The translations under genes and the position numbers were made by a program. From assembly GCA_944389145.1 (NCBI GenBank), contig CALXLH010000020.1, forward strand, positions 1 to 64,000: a stretch of DNA of 64,000 nt, read 5' to 3'. Below the pieces are notes generated by a model. That model saw nothing but the letters and a program-made list of their open reading frames with translations, was not told the origin of the DNA and searched no databases. This stretch comes from an uncultured Spirochaetaceae bacterium. Its GTDB lineage: Bacteria; Spirochaetota; Spirochaetia; Sphaerochaetales; Sphaerochaetaceae. Below, one piece after another: positions 48,776 through 56,936 of the stretch. Within the stretch, counting starts at the first letter, position 1. Every line of letters begins with the position of its first letter.

Positions 48776-49963
48776 ATGACCCCGGCACTATCCGATAGCA
48801 CAATGAAGATCATCAGGGATATCCTTGTCTTCCTTGCCGCCATCCTCCTGCTGGCGGTAATGAAGGTGACCGCCTCGATCATCGTGCCGATGGTCATAGC
48901 ATTCTTCATATTCATACTGATCAATCCCATGCTCTCGCGCATGGATAAGCTGCGGGTCCCGCGGCTGCTTTCGATGCTCATAGCCCTGCTGATCGTGGCT
49001 GCCGTGTTCGTGCTCTTCCTGTACGTATTCTTCGTGATGGTCAACATGCTCATGCGGCCTGATACGGGGATATCTGCATATGCGGCAAGGGTTGCCCAGC
49101 TCGATATGGCTGTCTCGGCATGGCTGGCGCCGTATCTGGATGAGAATCCAGAGACCTTCAGCCTCCTCAGCTGGCTCAACATAAACTGGTATTCGGTGCT
49201 TATATCAGGCCTCTCGTCGGTCTCAAGCAAGTTCATCTCGGTCCTTTCTGATGCGCTCCTGGTATTCCTCTATCTGATGTTCATAATCCTCGAGAGGCAG
49301 ACGGTCATGCCGAAGCTTCTGGCCGCGCTTCCCCGCGGTAAGGTCCAGAGGGCCTCCCAGATGGTCGAGAGGATGAACAGGCAGACCTCGCGCTATCTGC
49401 TGACCAAGGTGATAATAAGCATCGCGACCGGCATAATGTTCTACTTCGCCTCGATAATATCCCATCTGGATTTCGCCCTTGTATGGGGAGTCCTTGCCGT
49501 GATACTGAACTTCATCCCCACCATCGGCTCTATCGTCTGCACCGCCGGCACGATAATAATGGCGATCATACAGTTCGCTCCTGACTGGGGGAATATCATA
49601 TATGTCACGCTTCTGATGATCTCCATCGAGATGGTGCTGGGGAATATCATAGATCCGAGGCTGCAGGGCGTGCAGCTGAATATCTCGCCTCTGGTCATCC
49701 TCGTATCTCTTGCGATCTGGGGATATGTCTGGGGAATCCCAGGCATGTTCCTTGCAGTCCCTCTGACCTCAATGATCCAGATCATATGCGCGAATGTTCC
49801 ATCGCTTCGTCCTATCGCGATCATCCTCTCGGAAGGGCGCTATTACCGCAAGGACTATGACCGGAAACGGAAGCGCAAGAAGATGATCCGTGAGGAGACA
49901 GGGGATGTGGAGCTGCCGGAGGCCATGTCCGATCATATCGAGGACGATGGCGGCGGCCTCTGA
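48776..49963 (+). CDS. AI-2E family transporter (PurR/YhhT type)
   Basis: A 395-residue membrane protein of the AI-2 exporter family. About seven to eight helices: two close to the N terminus (residues ~12-50), one at ~58-85, then after a polar loop a group at ~140-175 and ~210-340. The conserved D-P-R-L-Q-G-V-Q-L-N-I-S-P-L-V-I-L block near residue 300 is a family hallmark. The tail is highly basic, then acidic. Members export AI-2 or act as ion antiporters; function here is unknown. It ends exactly where the next, convergent gene ends. Confidence 0.88.
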   Translation: MTPALSDSTMKIIRDILVFLAAILLLAVMKVTASIIVPMVIAFFIFILINPMLSRMDKLRVPRLLSMLIALLIVAAVFVLFLYVFFVMVNMLMRPDTGISAYAARVAQLDMAVSAWLAPYLDENPETFSLLSWLNINWYSVLISGLSSVSSKFISVLSDALLVFLYLMFIILERQTVMPKLLAALPRGKVQRASQMVERMNRQTSRYLLTKVIISIATGIMFYFASIISHLDFALVWGVLAVILNFIPTIGSIVCTAGTIIMAIIQFAPDWGNIIYVTLLMISIEMVLGNIIDPRLQGVQLNISPLVILVSLAIWGYVWGIPGMFLAVPLTSMIQIICANVPSLRPIAIILSEGRYYRKDYDRKRKRKKMIREETGDVELPEAMSDHIEDDGGGL

Positions 49964-50851
49964 TCACTCCCGCCATGATATCGCAAGGCCTGCAAGCATG
50001 AGCATCGATCCTGCGATGAGCGAAGGATAGAGCCTTGAGTACAGCGCCCAGTCAAGGATTGCCGCCATCAGTATCTGCCCTGCGGACATCATCACCGAGG
50101 ATACGGCACCCGGAAGGCGGGGGATCACCGTATTCGATGATACCACTACCACGCACGCTAGGACGCCGCCTCCGATTATCGTGATGAGCGGTAGCTGTGG
50201 CAGCCGTGAAAGCCCTTCGATGGTAGCCTCCGGACGCGTGATCAGCGCGAATAGCGTTATCCCGATAAGTCCTGATACCACGTTCTGGCGCGCCGAGAAG
50301 AATGCTCCCTTGTAGGATGCGAACCGTGAGTTATAGGCCATCTGCACCATGGTGATCACTCCGGCGAGTACCGCTATGAGCGCATAGCCTGTCCTTATCT
50401 CCTCTCCGGAGAAGAGCATCATGATGGCTATCGAGAGTGCCGTTATGGCGAGGGAGGCTATCCTTCGTCCTCCTATGCGCCTTCTTTCCATCCACATCCA
50501 TCCGGTGATATCCAGCACGGTACCTGCCAGGCATTGGCCGAATACTGCCGCCGCCATCGCGATCGTCGCTCCCGTTGCCCTCACGGAGAAGTAGTTGCAT
50601 GTTATCACGACAAGGCCGAAGAGGCCTCCGAACCAGAGCTGCCACGGAGCCTTTCGTCGCTCAGGATTGACCGTCCTGTCATTCCTGAATGCCACGATGA
50701 TCGCTGACAGCGTGATTATCCCCACGGCCTGGTTCACCAGTATCGAGGCGCTGTTCGTCGTCGCTTCTCCCAGCTCTGTGTTGAATATGACCATGACGGA
50801 GATCACGGCACCGGTGAGAAACGCCATCATGAGGCAAAGGCTTCTTTTCAT
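49964..50851 (-). CDS. DMT-superfamily membrane protein (YdcZ/DUF606 type)
   Basis: A 295-residue protein with ten hydrophobic segments in two repeats of five, as in tandem YdcZ proteins. The first repeat has S-I-L-V-N-Q-A-V-G-I and W-Q-L-W-F-G-G-L-F-G-L-V-V; the second has R-Q-N-V-V-S-G-L-I-G-I and I-I-G-G-G-V-L-A-C-V. The substrate is unknown. TATCCT ends 6 nt before the ATG, without a Shine-Dalgarno sequence. Confidence 0.82.
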   Translation of the reverse strand: MKRSLCLMMAFLTGAVISVMVIFNTELGEATTNSASILVNQAVGIITLSAIIVAFRNDRTVNPERRKAPWQLWFGGLFGLVVITCNYFSVRATGATIAMAAAVFGQCLAGTVLDITGWMWMERRRIGGRRIASLAITALSIAIMMLFSGEEIRTGYALIAVLAGVITMVQMAYNSRFASYKGAFFSARQNVVSGLIGITLFALITRPEATIEGLSRLPQLPLITIIGGGVLACVVVVSSNTVIPRLPGAVSSVMMSAGQILMAAILDWALYSRLYPSLIAGSMLMLAGLAISWRE

Positions 50852-50857
50852 ATGCGG

Positions 50858-50886
50858 AGGATAGGGAGAAAGCCGGGCTTGTGCAA
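50858..50886 (-). promoter_or_regulatory. Promoter of the DMT-type gene
   Basis: On the minus strand, TTGCAC (50886-50881), 17-nt spacer, TATCCT (50863-50858), then 6 nt to the ATG at 50851. Confidence 0.6.
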
Positions 50887-50943
50887 GCGCGATGTTGACT
50901 GACAGCCCCTTATCGCATCAGAATCGCCATAGGAGATGAGGAT

Positions 50944-51552
50944 ATGGAGATAGTCTGCCTTGACCTTGAGGGCGTGCTTGTGCCTGAGATATGGATCGCG
51001 TTCGCTGAGAAGACCGGGATTCCCGAGCTTCGGAGGACGACCCGTGATGAGCCTGATTACGATAAGCTGATGGCTTACCGCATCGCGATACTCAAGGAGC
51101 ATTCGCTCCGCCTTTCTGATATCCAGGACGTTATCGCCACGATCAGGCCGCTGGAAGGAGCCAGGGAGTTCCTTGACCAGCTCAGGGAGATGACGCAGGT
51201 CGTGATCCTCTCGGATACGTTCCAGGAGTTTGCCCTGCCGCTTATGAGGCAGCTTGGCTATCCTACGATACTCTGCAACAGCCTGCGGGTCTCCGCCGAT
51301 GGCATGATAGAAGGCATCAGCATGAGGTGCGAGAACGGGAAGATGAAGGCCATAGAGGCATTCTCCTCGATCGGATTCCGCACCTTTGCCTCCGGTGATA
51401 GCTATAACGACCTTGCCATGATCCGCAAGGCCGACGGAGGCTGTCTCTTCCGCGCACCTGATAACATCCTGGAAAGCGAGAGGGATCTGGTCCTGACACG
51501 TACCTATGACGAGCTTCTGGCAAGGATAAGGAGCTTCATCGATAATGGATAG
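50944..51552 (+). CDS. thrH: ThrH-type phosphoserine phosphatase / homoserine phosphotransferase
   Basis: A 202-residue HAD enzyme. The nucleophile motif is L-D-L-E-G-V-L-V-P-E (residues 6-15), the E-G form typical of ThrH. Motif II is I-L-S-D-T-F and motif IV is A-S-G-D-S-Y-N-D. ThrH hydrolyses phosphoserine and can move phosphate to homoserine, giving bypass routes to serine and threonine. GGAGATGAGGAT precedes the start. It overlaps the next small gene by 8 bases. Confidence 0.92.
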   Translation: MEIVCLDLEGVLVPEIWIAFAEKTGIPELRRTTRDEPDYDKLMAYRIAILKEHSLRLSDIQDVIATIRPLEGAREFLDQLREMTQVVILSDTFQEFALPLMRQLGYPTILCNSLRVSADGMIEGISMRCENGKMKAIEAFSSIGFRTFASGDSYNDLAMIRKADGGCLFRAPDNILESERDLVLTRTYDELLARIRSFIDNG

Positions 51553-51748
51553 GAGGCGTCGCTTCATCGTCTCCATCGCCATGCTGATAACGGGCATGAG
51601 CGTGGGATTCCTGCTTCTTGGGACCATTTATGATGGCCCGAGATGGGTTGCGTTCCTTGTGTTCGCTGCCTATCTCGCGATAACGACCCTCGTCATCAGG
51701 TTCTCCTACCGCTATGCCCGCTCATTGAAGAATGAGGAGAAGCGCTGA
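51545..51748 (+). CDS. Small two-helix membrane protein
   Basis: A 67-residue protein with a basic N terminus (M-D-R-R-R-R), two predicted membrane helices (residues ~8-27 and ~34-52) and a basic tail. Both ends should be cytoplasmic by the positive-inside rule. No family recognised. It overlaps the end of thrH, with GATAATGG at the junction, so it is probably co-translated with it. Conservation of the pair would be the test of a real gene. Confidence 0.6.
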   Translation: MDRRRRFIVSIAMLITGMSVGFLLLGTIYDGPRWVAFLVFAAYLAITTLVIRFSYRYARSLKNEEKR

Positions 51749-52055
51749 ATCATAAGGGGTTTCATGATCAGGTAGCTCATGGTCTCCTGTCATCGATTTC
51801 TTGCGAAGATATGTGAAATTGACTGGCGCAATGAAAGGGTAGGGCCTTGGCATGATGATCTGCGATGCGTGCCTTGATCGCTTCTCCTGCAGTGCCTCTG
51901 GCCGTGGCCGGATCGATCTGCCCCTGAGACCGGTGATTCCTACATTTTCCGCTCCATTGTGCAAATGTCGCTTCGTAACGCAGATTTTACTTGACTGAAC
52001 CATGATATCTGTGCAGATATATTGCTATCATTTTTGGTTAAGGGGGTTAATTGCG
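51749..52055. other. 307-base gap upstream of the DksA-like gene
   Basis: No convincing gene; a 93-codon minus-strand frame lacks coding character. The right part holds the promoter region of the DksA-like gene: TTGACT (51991-51996), the palindrome at 52005-52020 and TATCAT (52026-52031). The left 200 bases show nothing I can name. Confidence 0.45.
52005..52020. promoter_or_regulatory. Palindrome in the DksA-like gene promoter region
   Basis: ATATCTG-TG-CAGATAT, a perfect 7+7 inverted repeat between a TTGACT -35 candidate and the TATCAT -10 candidate, 36 bases before the start codon. A likely operator position; the binding protein is unknown. Confidence 0.45.
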
Positions 52056-52418
52056 ATGGATGCTTTTACCCAGGAGATGGAACAGCGGCTTCTTGCAGAG
52101 CGTGATGTACTGCTGAAGAAGCTGAGCAACGAAGGAGATGACTTCCGCAATGAGGCTCAGGCCTCATCAGGAAGGGGAGATAGCAGCGATCTGGCATCTG
52201 ATGAGGGAACCTACAGGAAGATGGAGGCACTTAACGCTATGGATGCCAAGAAGCTCAAGGCGATAGAAGGAGCTCTCAAGAGGATCAGCGAAGGCAAGTA
52301 CGGAATCTGCCTGCAGTGCGGCAAGAGGATTCCTGAAGGCCGTCTCCGCGCCATTCCTGAAGCAGTGCTATGCATCGACTGCAAGACCGCCAACGAGAGG
52401 ATGGCTGGCGGCAACTGA
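52056..52418 (+). CDS. DksA/TraR-family zinc-finger protein
   Basis: A 120-residue protein. The N-terminal two-thirds are helical (a coiled coil around residues ~5-40 and ~60-85), then a four-cysteine zinc finger: C-L-Q-C-G-K-R-I and C-I-D-C-K. These proteins bind the RNA polymerase secondary channel and modulate rRNA and stress promoters, often with ppGpp. The D-x-x-D-A tip of true DksA is not clear, so it may be a YocK/TraR-like relative. The start follows AAGGGGG. Confidence 0.87.
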   Translation: MDAFTQEMEQRLLAERDVLLKKLSNEGDDFRNEAQASSGRGDSSDLASDEGTYRKMEALNAMDAKKLKAIEGALKRISEGKYGICLQCGKRIPEGRLRAIPEAVLCIDCKTANERMAGGN

Positions 52419-52425
52419 TAACAGA

Positions 52426-52453
52426 AGAGCTGTCGCGTTGATGCGGCAGCTCT
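52426..52453 (+). terminator. Terminator of the DksA-like gene
   Basis: AGAGCTG (52426-52432) pairs with CAGCTCT (52447-52453), extended by CGC/GCG inside, followed by CTGCTTTTCC. Confidence 0.75.
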
Positions 52454-52475
52454 CTGCTTTTCCTGTGATGAGGAT

Positions 52476-53105
52476 TCATCTCATATAGGGATTCGTCTCC
52501 CTTTCGTATCCTATCGTGGTCATTCCACCATGTCCTGGCAGTACCCGCGTATCCGGGGGAAGGCTGCCTAATGCCTTCAGCGATGAGAGTATCATGCCGT
52601 AGTCACCGCCGAGGTCGGTTCTTCCTATGCCTCCCTGGAAGAGCGTATCGCCAGAGAATAGCACTCCATCCTTCTCCGAATAGATGGAGACGGATCCATT
52701 GGTATGTCCCGGAGTCTCCATGATTGAGAAGGGGCCTTCATAGCATCCGTATCCCATTGCGTCATCAGGCAGGCGCACATCCTTTACATCCTCAAGGAAT
52801 GCCTGATCGAATGAGAGGAGCATCTTCCTCAGCTTCCTTCCATCATCCTCAAGATACGGCATGTCCTTCTCTGAAAGATATATCAGGATGGATGGGAATG
52901 CCTCTCTGAGGGATGCGAGTCCGAATACATGGTCATGATGGCCATGTGTCAGCAGCACGCACTCCGGCACGAGGGAGCTTTCCCTGAGATCATCGATCAC
53001 CGCGTCTGCTGGATACGGGGCGTCTATGATCACGGCGCGCCCATCCTCCTCGACGATGTAGCAGTTGGTGGCATATGGTCCAAGGGAAAGTGCCTTTATC
53101 CTCAT
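52476..53105 (-). CDS. Metallo-beta-lactamase-fold hydrolase (glyoxalase II-like)
   Basis: A 209-residue di-metal hydrolase. T-H-G-H-H-D-H (residues ~54-60), H-T-N-G near 134, D in F-S-G-D-T-L-F and the final G-H-G-G-M-T-T-I-G complete the metal site. It belongs to the small GloB-like thioesterase group; the substrate could be a thioester such as S-lactoylglutathione or another thiol adduct. Its start overlaps the stop of the upstream RNA-binding gene (TGATG). Confidence 0.92.
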   Translation of the reverse strand: MRIKALSLGPYATNCYIVEEDGRAVIIDAPYPADAVIDDLRESSLVPECVLLTHGHHDHVFGLASLREAFPSILIYLSEKDMPYLEDDGRKLRKMLLSFDQAFLEDVKDVRLPDDAMGYGCYEGPFSIMETPGHTNGSVSIYSEKDGVLFSGDTLFQGGIGRTDLGGDYGMILSSLKALGSLPPDTRVLPGHGGMTTIGYERETNPYMR

Positions 53106-53698
53106 CAGTCCTGATTCTCAGCTTCCTTCGCTCCGCCTTTCTTCTCTGCGAACGAGACAGATGCGGTACGTCCGTTGATATCCATGCCGGAGACCTTCTC
53201 TATGGCCTTCTGGCAGTTTTCCTCACTCATGGTGACGAACGAGTACTTGTCATGGATCCTTATCGCGTAGATATCATCGCGCGTGATGCCAAGCACTCCC
53301 TGCAGGAGCTTCGAAAGATCCTTCGCATAGAGGTGCTTCATCTTGCCCACGTTGATATAGATGGTCTTCGCGCCCTCAGGGATGATGCGTTCCGGCTTCG
53401 GCTCTGCCTTTGCCTTATCCTGGGCCTGGCGTGGCTCTGCCGCCGTCCTTGGCTTTTCCGGCCTGTCTGGCCTTGCTCTTCTCTCGCCTTTCCTCTCCGG
53501 GGCCTTCCTGCCCTCGGCTGCCAGCATCAGGAGGTATGCTGAGAACGCGCTCCTTGTGAAGAACGGAACGCTCTTCCTGATGATTCCCTTGAGCCTCTCA
53601 AGCTCTTCCGGCTGCTCTCTCCTCATGGCTTCGAGGAGGCTGCCGATCCTCTGCTGAAGTTCCTCGTCCGAGAGGCCCTTCATCTCTTCTTTCTCCAT
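53105..53698 (-). CDS. Stand-alone DbpA RNA-binding domain protein
   Basis: A 197-residue protein with a helical N-terminal region (residues ~1-65), a basic low-complexity linker rich in R, K, P, A and E (~68-112), and a C-terminal DbpA-type RRM (I-Y-I-N-V-G-K-M-K-H-L-Y-A-K-D-L, G-I-T-R-D-D-I-Y-A-I-R-I, Y-S-F-V-T-M). In DbpA this domain binds 23S rRNA hairpin 92 next to a DEAD-box helicase; here the helicase is absent. The frame reaches 53845, but the ATG at 53698 follows GGAG. The 5' leader looks structured. Confidence 0.83.
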   Translation of the reverse strand: MEKEEMKGLSDEELQQRIGSLLEAMRREQPEELERLKGIIRKSVPFFTRSAFSAYLLMLAAEGRKAPERKGERRARPDRPEKPRTAAEPRQAQDKAKAEPKPERIIPEGAKTIYINVGKMKHLYAKDLSKLLQGVLGITRDDIYAIRIHDKYSFVTMSEENCQKAIEKVSGMDINGRTASVSFAEKKGGAKEAENQD

Positions 53699-53798
53699 TC
53701 TTTTCTCCATAATCGCCCGATCGGGTTGGAAATATGCCCTAAATGGGTATTGGGCAACCGTGAAGTTTCCAGCAGGAAAGGTCCGGACTATCACGGTC
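53699..53798 (-). promoter_or_regulatory. Structured 5' leader of the DbpA-domain gene
   Basis: On the minus strand the predicted transcript starts near 53798. ACCGTGA (53797-53791) pairs with TCACGGT (53763-53757), enclosing GTCCGGAC and a TTTCC-TGCT-GGAAA hairpin. Further down, GCCC can pair with either of two GGGC stretches, the second close to the Shine-Dalgarno. It may be a cis-regulatory RNA; no known riboswitch class is matched. Confidence 0.4.
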
Positions 53799-53804
53799 AA
53801 TGAA

Positions 53805-53855
53805 AGAATGATTGAATGGTGCTTGTTTGTCAATAAATACCTCATATGTGATACA
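53805..53855. promoter_or_regulatory. Overlapping divergent promoters (DbpA-domain gene and coiled-coil gene)
   Basis: Plus strand: TTGTCA (53827-53832), 17-nt spacer, GATACA (53850-53855). Minus strand: TTGACA (53833-53828), 17-nt spacer, CATTCT (53810-53805). The two -35 boxes occupy the same bases, so both polymerases cannot bind at once. Confidence 0.5.
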
Positions 53856-53863
53856 CTTCAATC

Positions 53864-54925
53864 ATGAGTGCGCGAGAGGAACTGCTGAAGGAGAACGAGG
53901 AGAACGTACGCGAGTGCGAGGACCGGATAGCCGCGCTGATGCTTTCCCTTGGCAGGAAGGGTGTCGAGAGCGCCTCATCCCTTTCCATTTCCGTCGGACA
54001 GCGCCTTCTGTCGGAGTGCTATGACAGGATCGCGGAGCGTAGGAAGGCGGAGGAAAGGCTTTCATCCATAAGAAGCGCATCGGCAGAGCATGAGGGCAGG
54101 CAGGAGAGCCTTGCGGAGAAGGAGCGGGAGCGCGACAGCCTTGGGGATCGCCTTGATACCCTTGAGGCCCAGCTCGGGGCGATCATATATGAGCGATGCT
54201 CATTCTCCCTTCTGGATAAGTCACGCTATGAGCGCGTTTATCATGATATCGAGAAGGACGGGAAGAAGAAGGGCAGCCTTGCCTTGTCCTTGCGCAATGC
54301 GGGCCAGCGGCGGCGATTTGTCCGCTATTCGCGCATCGCGGAAGCAGATGATGCCGCATCCGGACTTGATGGCAGTGCCTTGCAGCTCCTTTCCGAGATC
54401 AGCGATATCAGGAAGGAGCTCGTGAGGCTCGATGGGGAGAGGAAGAGCCTTTCTTCTGTGATCCATTCCAAGCGCCATTCATACCGGGCCATGTCCCATG
54501 GCGGTATCGAGAGGGCGGAGAAGGCCCTCTCGGAGTGCATAAGGCGCGAGAATGAGGCGATGGAGGGCTATGGTTCCCAGCTCTATGACAAAGGAGCCCT
54601 CTGGATCAGCGATAGCACTCCATCTCCCATGCTTTCCGATCTTCAGGCGATACTCAGCGAGAAGCGGCTTCTGGATAACCTTCTTTCTGAGCGTGCGCGG
54701 CTCGGGCGCGAGGCTAAGGCGGATGATCTGAGGACGCTGCTGGAGAGCGAGGAGGGAAAGCTGCGGATCCTCCGCCGCGAGCGTGAGCGCATCGATGGTG
54801 AGATCGCGGAGATCGAGCGTGAGGCAGAGCGGCTTAGAGGGAATATCGAGAAGCTGCAGGGTGCGTCAGAAAGGGGCGGCAGAGGAGAAGCTGACGCGGC
54901 TTCCGCTCACAGGATGGATGAATGA
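53864..54925 (+). CDS. Coiled-coil protein of unknown function
   Basis: A 353-residue cytoplasmic protein, very rich in E, R, K, S and L, with heptad-like coiled coil at ~60-110, ~175-215 and ~285-345. No enzyme motif, signal or membrane segment. There is no Shine-Dalgarno sequence, and the -10 hexamer ends 8 nt before the ATG, so the message should be leaderless or nearly so. The last 60 bases overlap the convergent pseudouridine synthase gene. Function unknown; a structural or scaffold role is possible. Confidence 0.72.
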   Translation: MSAREELLKENEENVRECEDRIAALMLSLGRKGVESASSLSISVGQRLLSECYDRIAERRKAEERLSSIRSASAEHEGRQESLAEKERERDSLGDRLDTLEAQLGAIIYERCSFSLLDKSRYERVYHDIEKDGKKKGSLALSLRNAGQRRRFVRYSRIAEADDAASGLDGSALQLLSEISDIRKELVRLDGERKSLSSVIHSKRHSYRAMSHGGIERAEKALSECIRRENEAMEGYGSQLYDKGALWISDSTPSPMLSDLQAILSEKRLLDNLLSERARLGREAKADDLRTLLESEEGKLRILRRERERIDGEIAEIEREAERLRGNIEKLQGASERGGRGEADAASAHRMDE

Positions 54926-56104
54926 GATCGAGGATGCGTGGAGCATCAGCCTCTCTCCTTCCTTCCTCGTTCCATATAGCCTGTCTCCCTTTATGGGATG
55001 TCCGATGAACTTCGAATGGACCCTAAGCTGATGGGTGCGTCCCGTCTCCGGGAAGAACCGTACGCGCGTGTATTTCCTGCCATCGATGATCTCTATCCTG
55101 ATCCTCTTCCAGCGCGTGACTGCTCTCTTTCCCCGTTCCCAGTCTATGACCTGGCAGGGCCTGTTCTCCACATCAAGGCGCATTGGCGCATCGATCGTCC
55201 CTTCGTCATCCGTGATGACTCCTTCAAGGAGCGCTTCGTATTCCTTCTGTACCGTCTTTGCCTCGAACTGCATGGATACGGCCCTGTGCGCTTCCTTCGT
55301 GAACGCCATGACCAGGAGTCCGGACGTATCCATATCGAGGCGGTGGGTATGGCATACCTCAGGGCTTGACGGAAAGAGCGAGTGGAACCTGTACGCGGCA
55401 CTGTCCCTCTTTTCCTCTCCACGCCCCGGTACGCTGAGCATCCCAGCCTCCTTGTCTATCACGGCTATCGCGCCATCGGCGTAGAGGAAGCGGAGGCCCA
55501 GCATCCGGGGAAGCAGCAGTCCGCATCGCTCTTCGCAGGGGGCATGGAAGGAAAGCGAGCCGTCATCGTTCAGAGTGAACTCGGCGAGTCCCGTCATCTC
55601 CCAGCCGTTACGCAGAGCTGTGTTGATGAGCCTCAGCCCCGCGCAGTCCCCGGTTCCTGTCGGAGCCTTCTCCGGAAGTCCAGCAGCGCTTTTGTCCCAG
55701 CATGAGAAGGAATAGAGCCCTCTTATCCTCGCAAGGCTGGCTTCGGTAAGCGCCTTGCGCTCCTCTTCCAGGCCTGTCGCTCCGTCAGCTATGCGCTCTG
55801 TCAGCTCATGGATGCGCTTATCGTTCATTGCCGAGGCCCTTGCATATTCATTCTTAGAGAAGCATGGATTTACGTAGCCAGGAGCGGTAGGCGAGCCATT
55901 GATCAATCCTGAGAATGCCCTTAGGATCCGCTCTCCGCCTCCGGCCGTCCTGACCGTCATGACCGCGAAGGTCGGCCGCTTGCTGATCGATGATAGCCTG
56001 CAGCCGGATGATGGCGGAAATGAATATGAGTCGGACGAGAGCATCTGGCAAGCCATCTTCATGGCCTCATTCCGTACGGCCTCGGTCTCCAAGAATGCAA
56101 TCAT
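54866..56104 (-). CDS. RluA-family pseudouridine synthase with N-terminal extension
   Basis: A 412-residue enzyme that isomerises uridine in RNA. The catalytic motif is H-R-L-D-M-D-T-S-G-L-L (the aspartate in R-L-D) and G-R-T-H-Q-L-R-V-H-S is the second family block; both lie in the C-terminal ~200 residues. The first ~200 residues contain F-A-V-M-T-V-R, F-S-G and C-W-D-K-S-A-A-G-L-P-E-K-A-P-T-G-T-G-D-C, a pattern seen in larger RluA-type proteins. The RNA target is unknown. It overlaps the HAD gene by 4 bases. Confidence 0.88.
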   Translation of the reverse strand: MIAFLETEAVRNEAMKMACQMLSSDSYSFPPSSGCRLSSISKRPTFAVMTVRTAGGGERILRAFSGLINGSPTAPGYVNPCFSKNEYARASAMNDKRIHELTERIADGATGLEEERKALTEASLARIRGLYSFSCWDKSAAGLPEKAPTGTGDCAGLRLINTALRNGWEMTGLAEFTLNDDGSLSFHAPCEERCGLLLPRMLGLRFLYADGAIAVIDKEAGMLSVPGRGEEKRDSAAYRFHSLFPSSPEVCHTHRLDMDTSGLLVMAFTKEAHRAVSMQFEAKTVQKEYEALLEGVITDDEGTIDAPMRLDVENRPCQVIDWERGKRAVTRWKRIRIEIIDGRKYTRVRFFPETGRTHQLRVHSKFIGHPIKGDRLYGTRKEGERLMLHASSISFIHPVSGSRVSFSSAAPF

Positions 56105-56853
56105 GGGAAGAGGACCGGATCGGAGAGCAGGTCAAGGAGCGTCGGATAGACGGCATCCGCCTGCTTCTGCAGTCTTTCGATATCACCTGAACCCGTAAGG
56201 ACGGCGACGGCGTATCCTGCCTTGCCGAGATGTGCGAATTCCATATCAACGATGGTATCTCCGATGATCGCCACTTCCAGGCTTTCCAGTCCCTTCTCGT
56301 CGCAGAATTCCTTTATCGCCTCCGGATTCGGCTTTGGATGGGTAGGGCTGTCCTTCGTCCTGATGAATGAGATGTAATCGCTTATGCCCATCTTCTGTAG
56401 GAAGAGCGACGTGGACCGCAGCGTGTCATTGGTGACGATGCCGAGGATATAGCCGCGCTTATACGCTTCCTCGAACACCTCGCGGACACCTGGAAACTCC
56501 ATGCTCTCGATCCTCTCTTCCAGTCCAAGATCCGTCTTCTTCATGAATGAGAACATCGCCCGGCCTACCATGAACGGGCTTAGGCGATAGAGCATGCAGA
56601 GCCTGAGAATCCGGAGCGTGGCGGTTATCTTCCTGTCATGACGGAAGATGATGCCGTTAGGATAGGTGTTTCCCTTGTCATCGACGCCGAGCACCTTCAT
56701 GAAGTCAAGGGTGCATTGCCGCCTTCTTTCCTCTGGGAGATGAGCAGTAGACAATCCCCTTGAGATGGCCTTGAATAATATCGGACCCCAGACCTCCCCA
56801 TAATCGAAGAGGGTGCCATCCTTATCGAATATTATTCCCTTGATGCCATCCAT
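56101..56853 (-). CDS. HAD-superfamily phosphatase (Gph-like)
   Basis: A 250-residue hydrolase. The nucleophile motif is F-D-K-D-G-T-L-F-D near residue 9, a helical cap domain follows, motif II is V-T-N-D-T, motif III lysine is in T-H-P-K-P-N-P-E and motif IV is I-G-D-T-I-V-D. This matches phosphoglycolate-phosphatase-like enzymes; the substrate is unknown. I chose ATG 56853 over 56865 because TATGCT ends 7 nt before it. It leads an operon with the RluA gene. Confidence 0.88.
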   Translation of the reverse strand: MDGIKGIIFDKDGTLFDYGEVWGPILFKAISRGLSTAHLPEERRRQCTLDFMKVLGVDDKGNTYPNGIIFRHDRKITATLRILRLCMLYRLSPFMVGRAMFSFMKKTDLGLEERIESMEFPGVREVFEEAYKRGYILGIVTNDTLRSTSLFLQKMGISDYISFIRTKDSPTHPKPNPEAIKEFCDEKGLESLEVAIIGDTIVDMEFAHLGKAGYAVAVLTGSGDIERLQKQADAVYPTLLDLLSDPVLFP

Positions 56854-56860
56854 ATATCCT

Positions 56861-56889
56861 AGCATATGAAAAAACTGGCTCTTAGTCGA
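56861..56889 (-). promoter_or_regulatory. Promoter of the HAD-RluA operon
   Basis: On the minus strand, TCGACT (56889-56884), 17-nt spacer, TATGCT (56866-56861), then 7 nt to the ATG. Confidence 0.5.
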
Positions 56890-56901
56890 TATCGCATGCG
56901 C

Positions 56902-56930
56902 TTGGTGGATCGGCGTATTTAGGCTATCCT
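56902..56930 (+). promoter_or_regulatory. Promoter of the SMUG1-type glycosylase gene
   Basis: TTGGTG (56902-56907), 17-nt spacer, TATCCT (56925-56930), then 6 nt to the ATG at 56937, without a Shine-Dalgarno sequence. Confidence 0.58.
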
Positions 56931-56936
56931 CAGAGC

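Noticed and set aside
51722-52003. 93-codon minus-strand frame upstream of the DksA-like gene
   Set aside because: Its composition does not look coding, it lacks a ribosome-binding site and it overlaps the end of a small membrane protein gene.
53757-53797. RNase P RNA-like string (GGAAAGGTCCGGACT)
   Set aside because: It resembles the GAGGAAAGTCCGGRCT signature, but the intergenic space is only ~165 bases, the other conserved P RNA elements are missing, and the bases are explained by a local stem.
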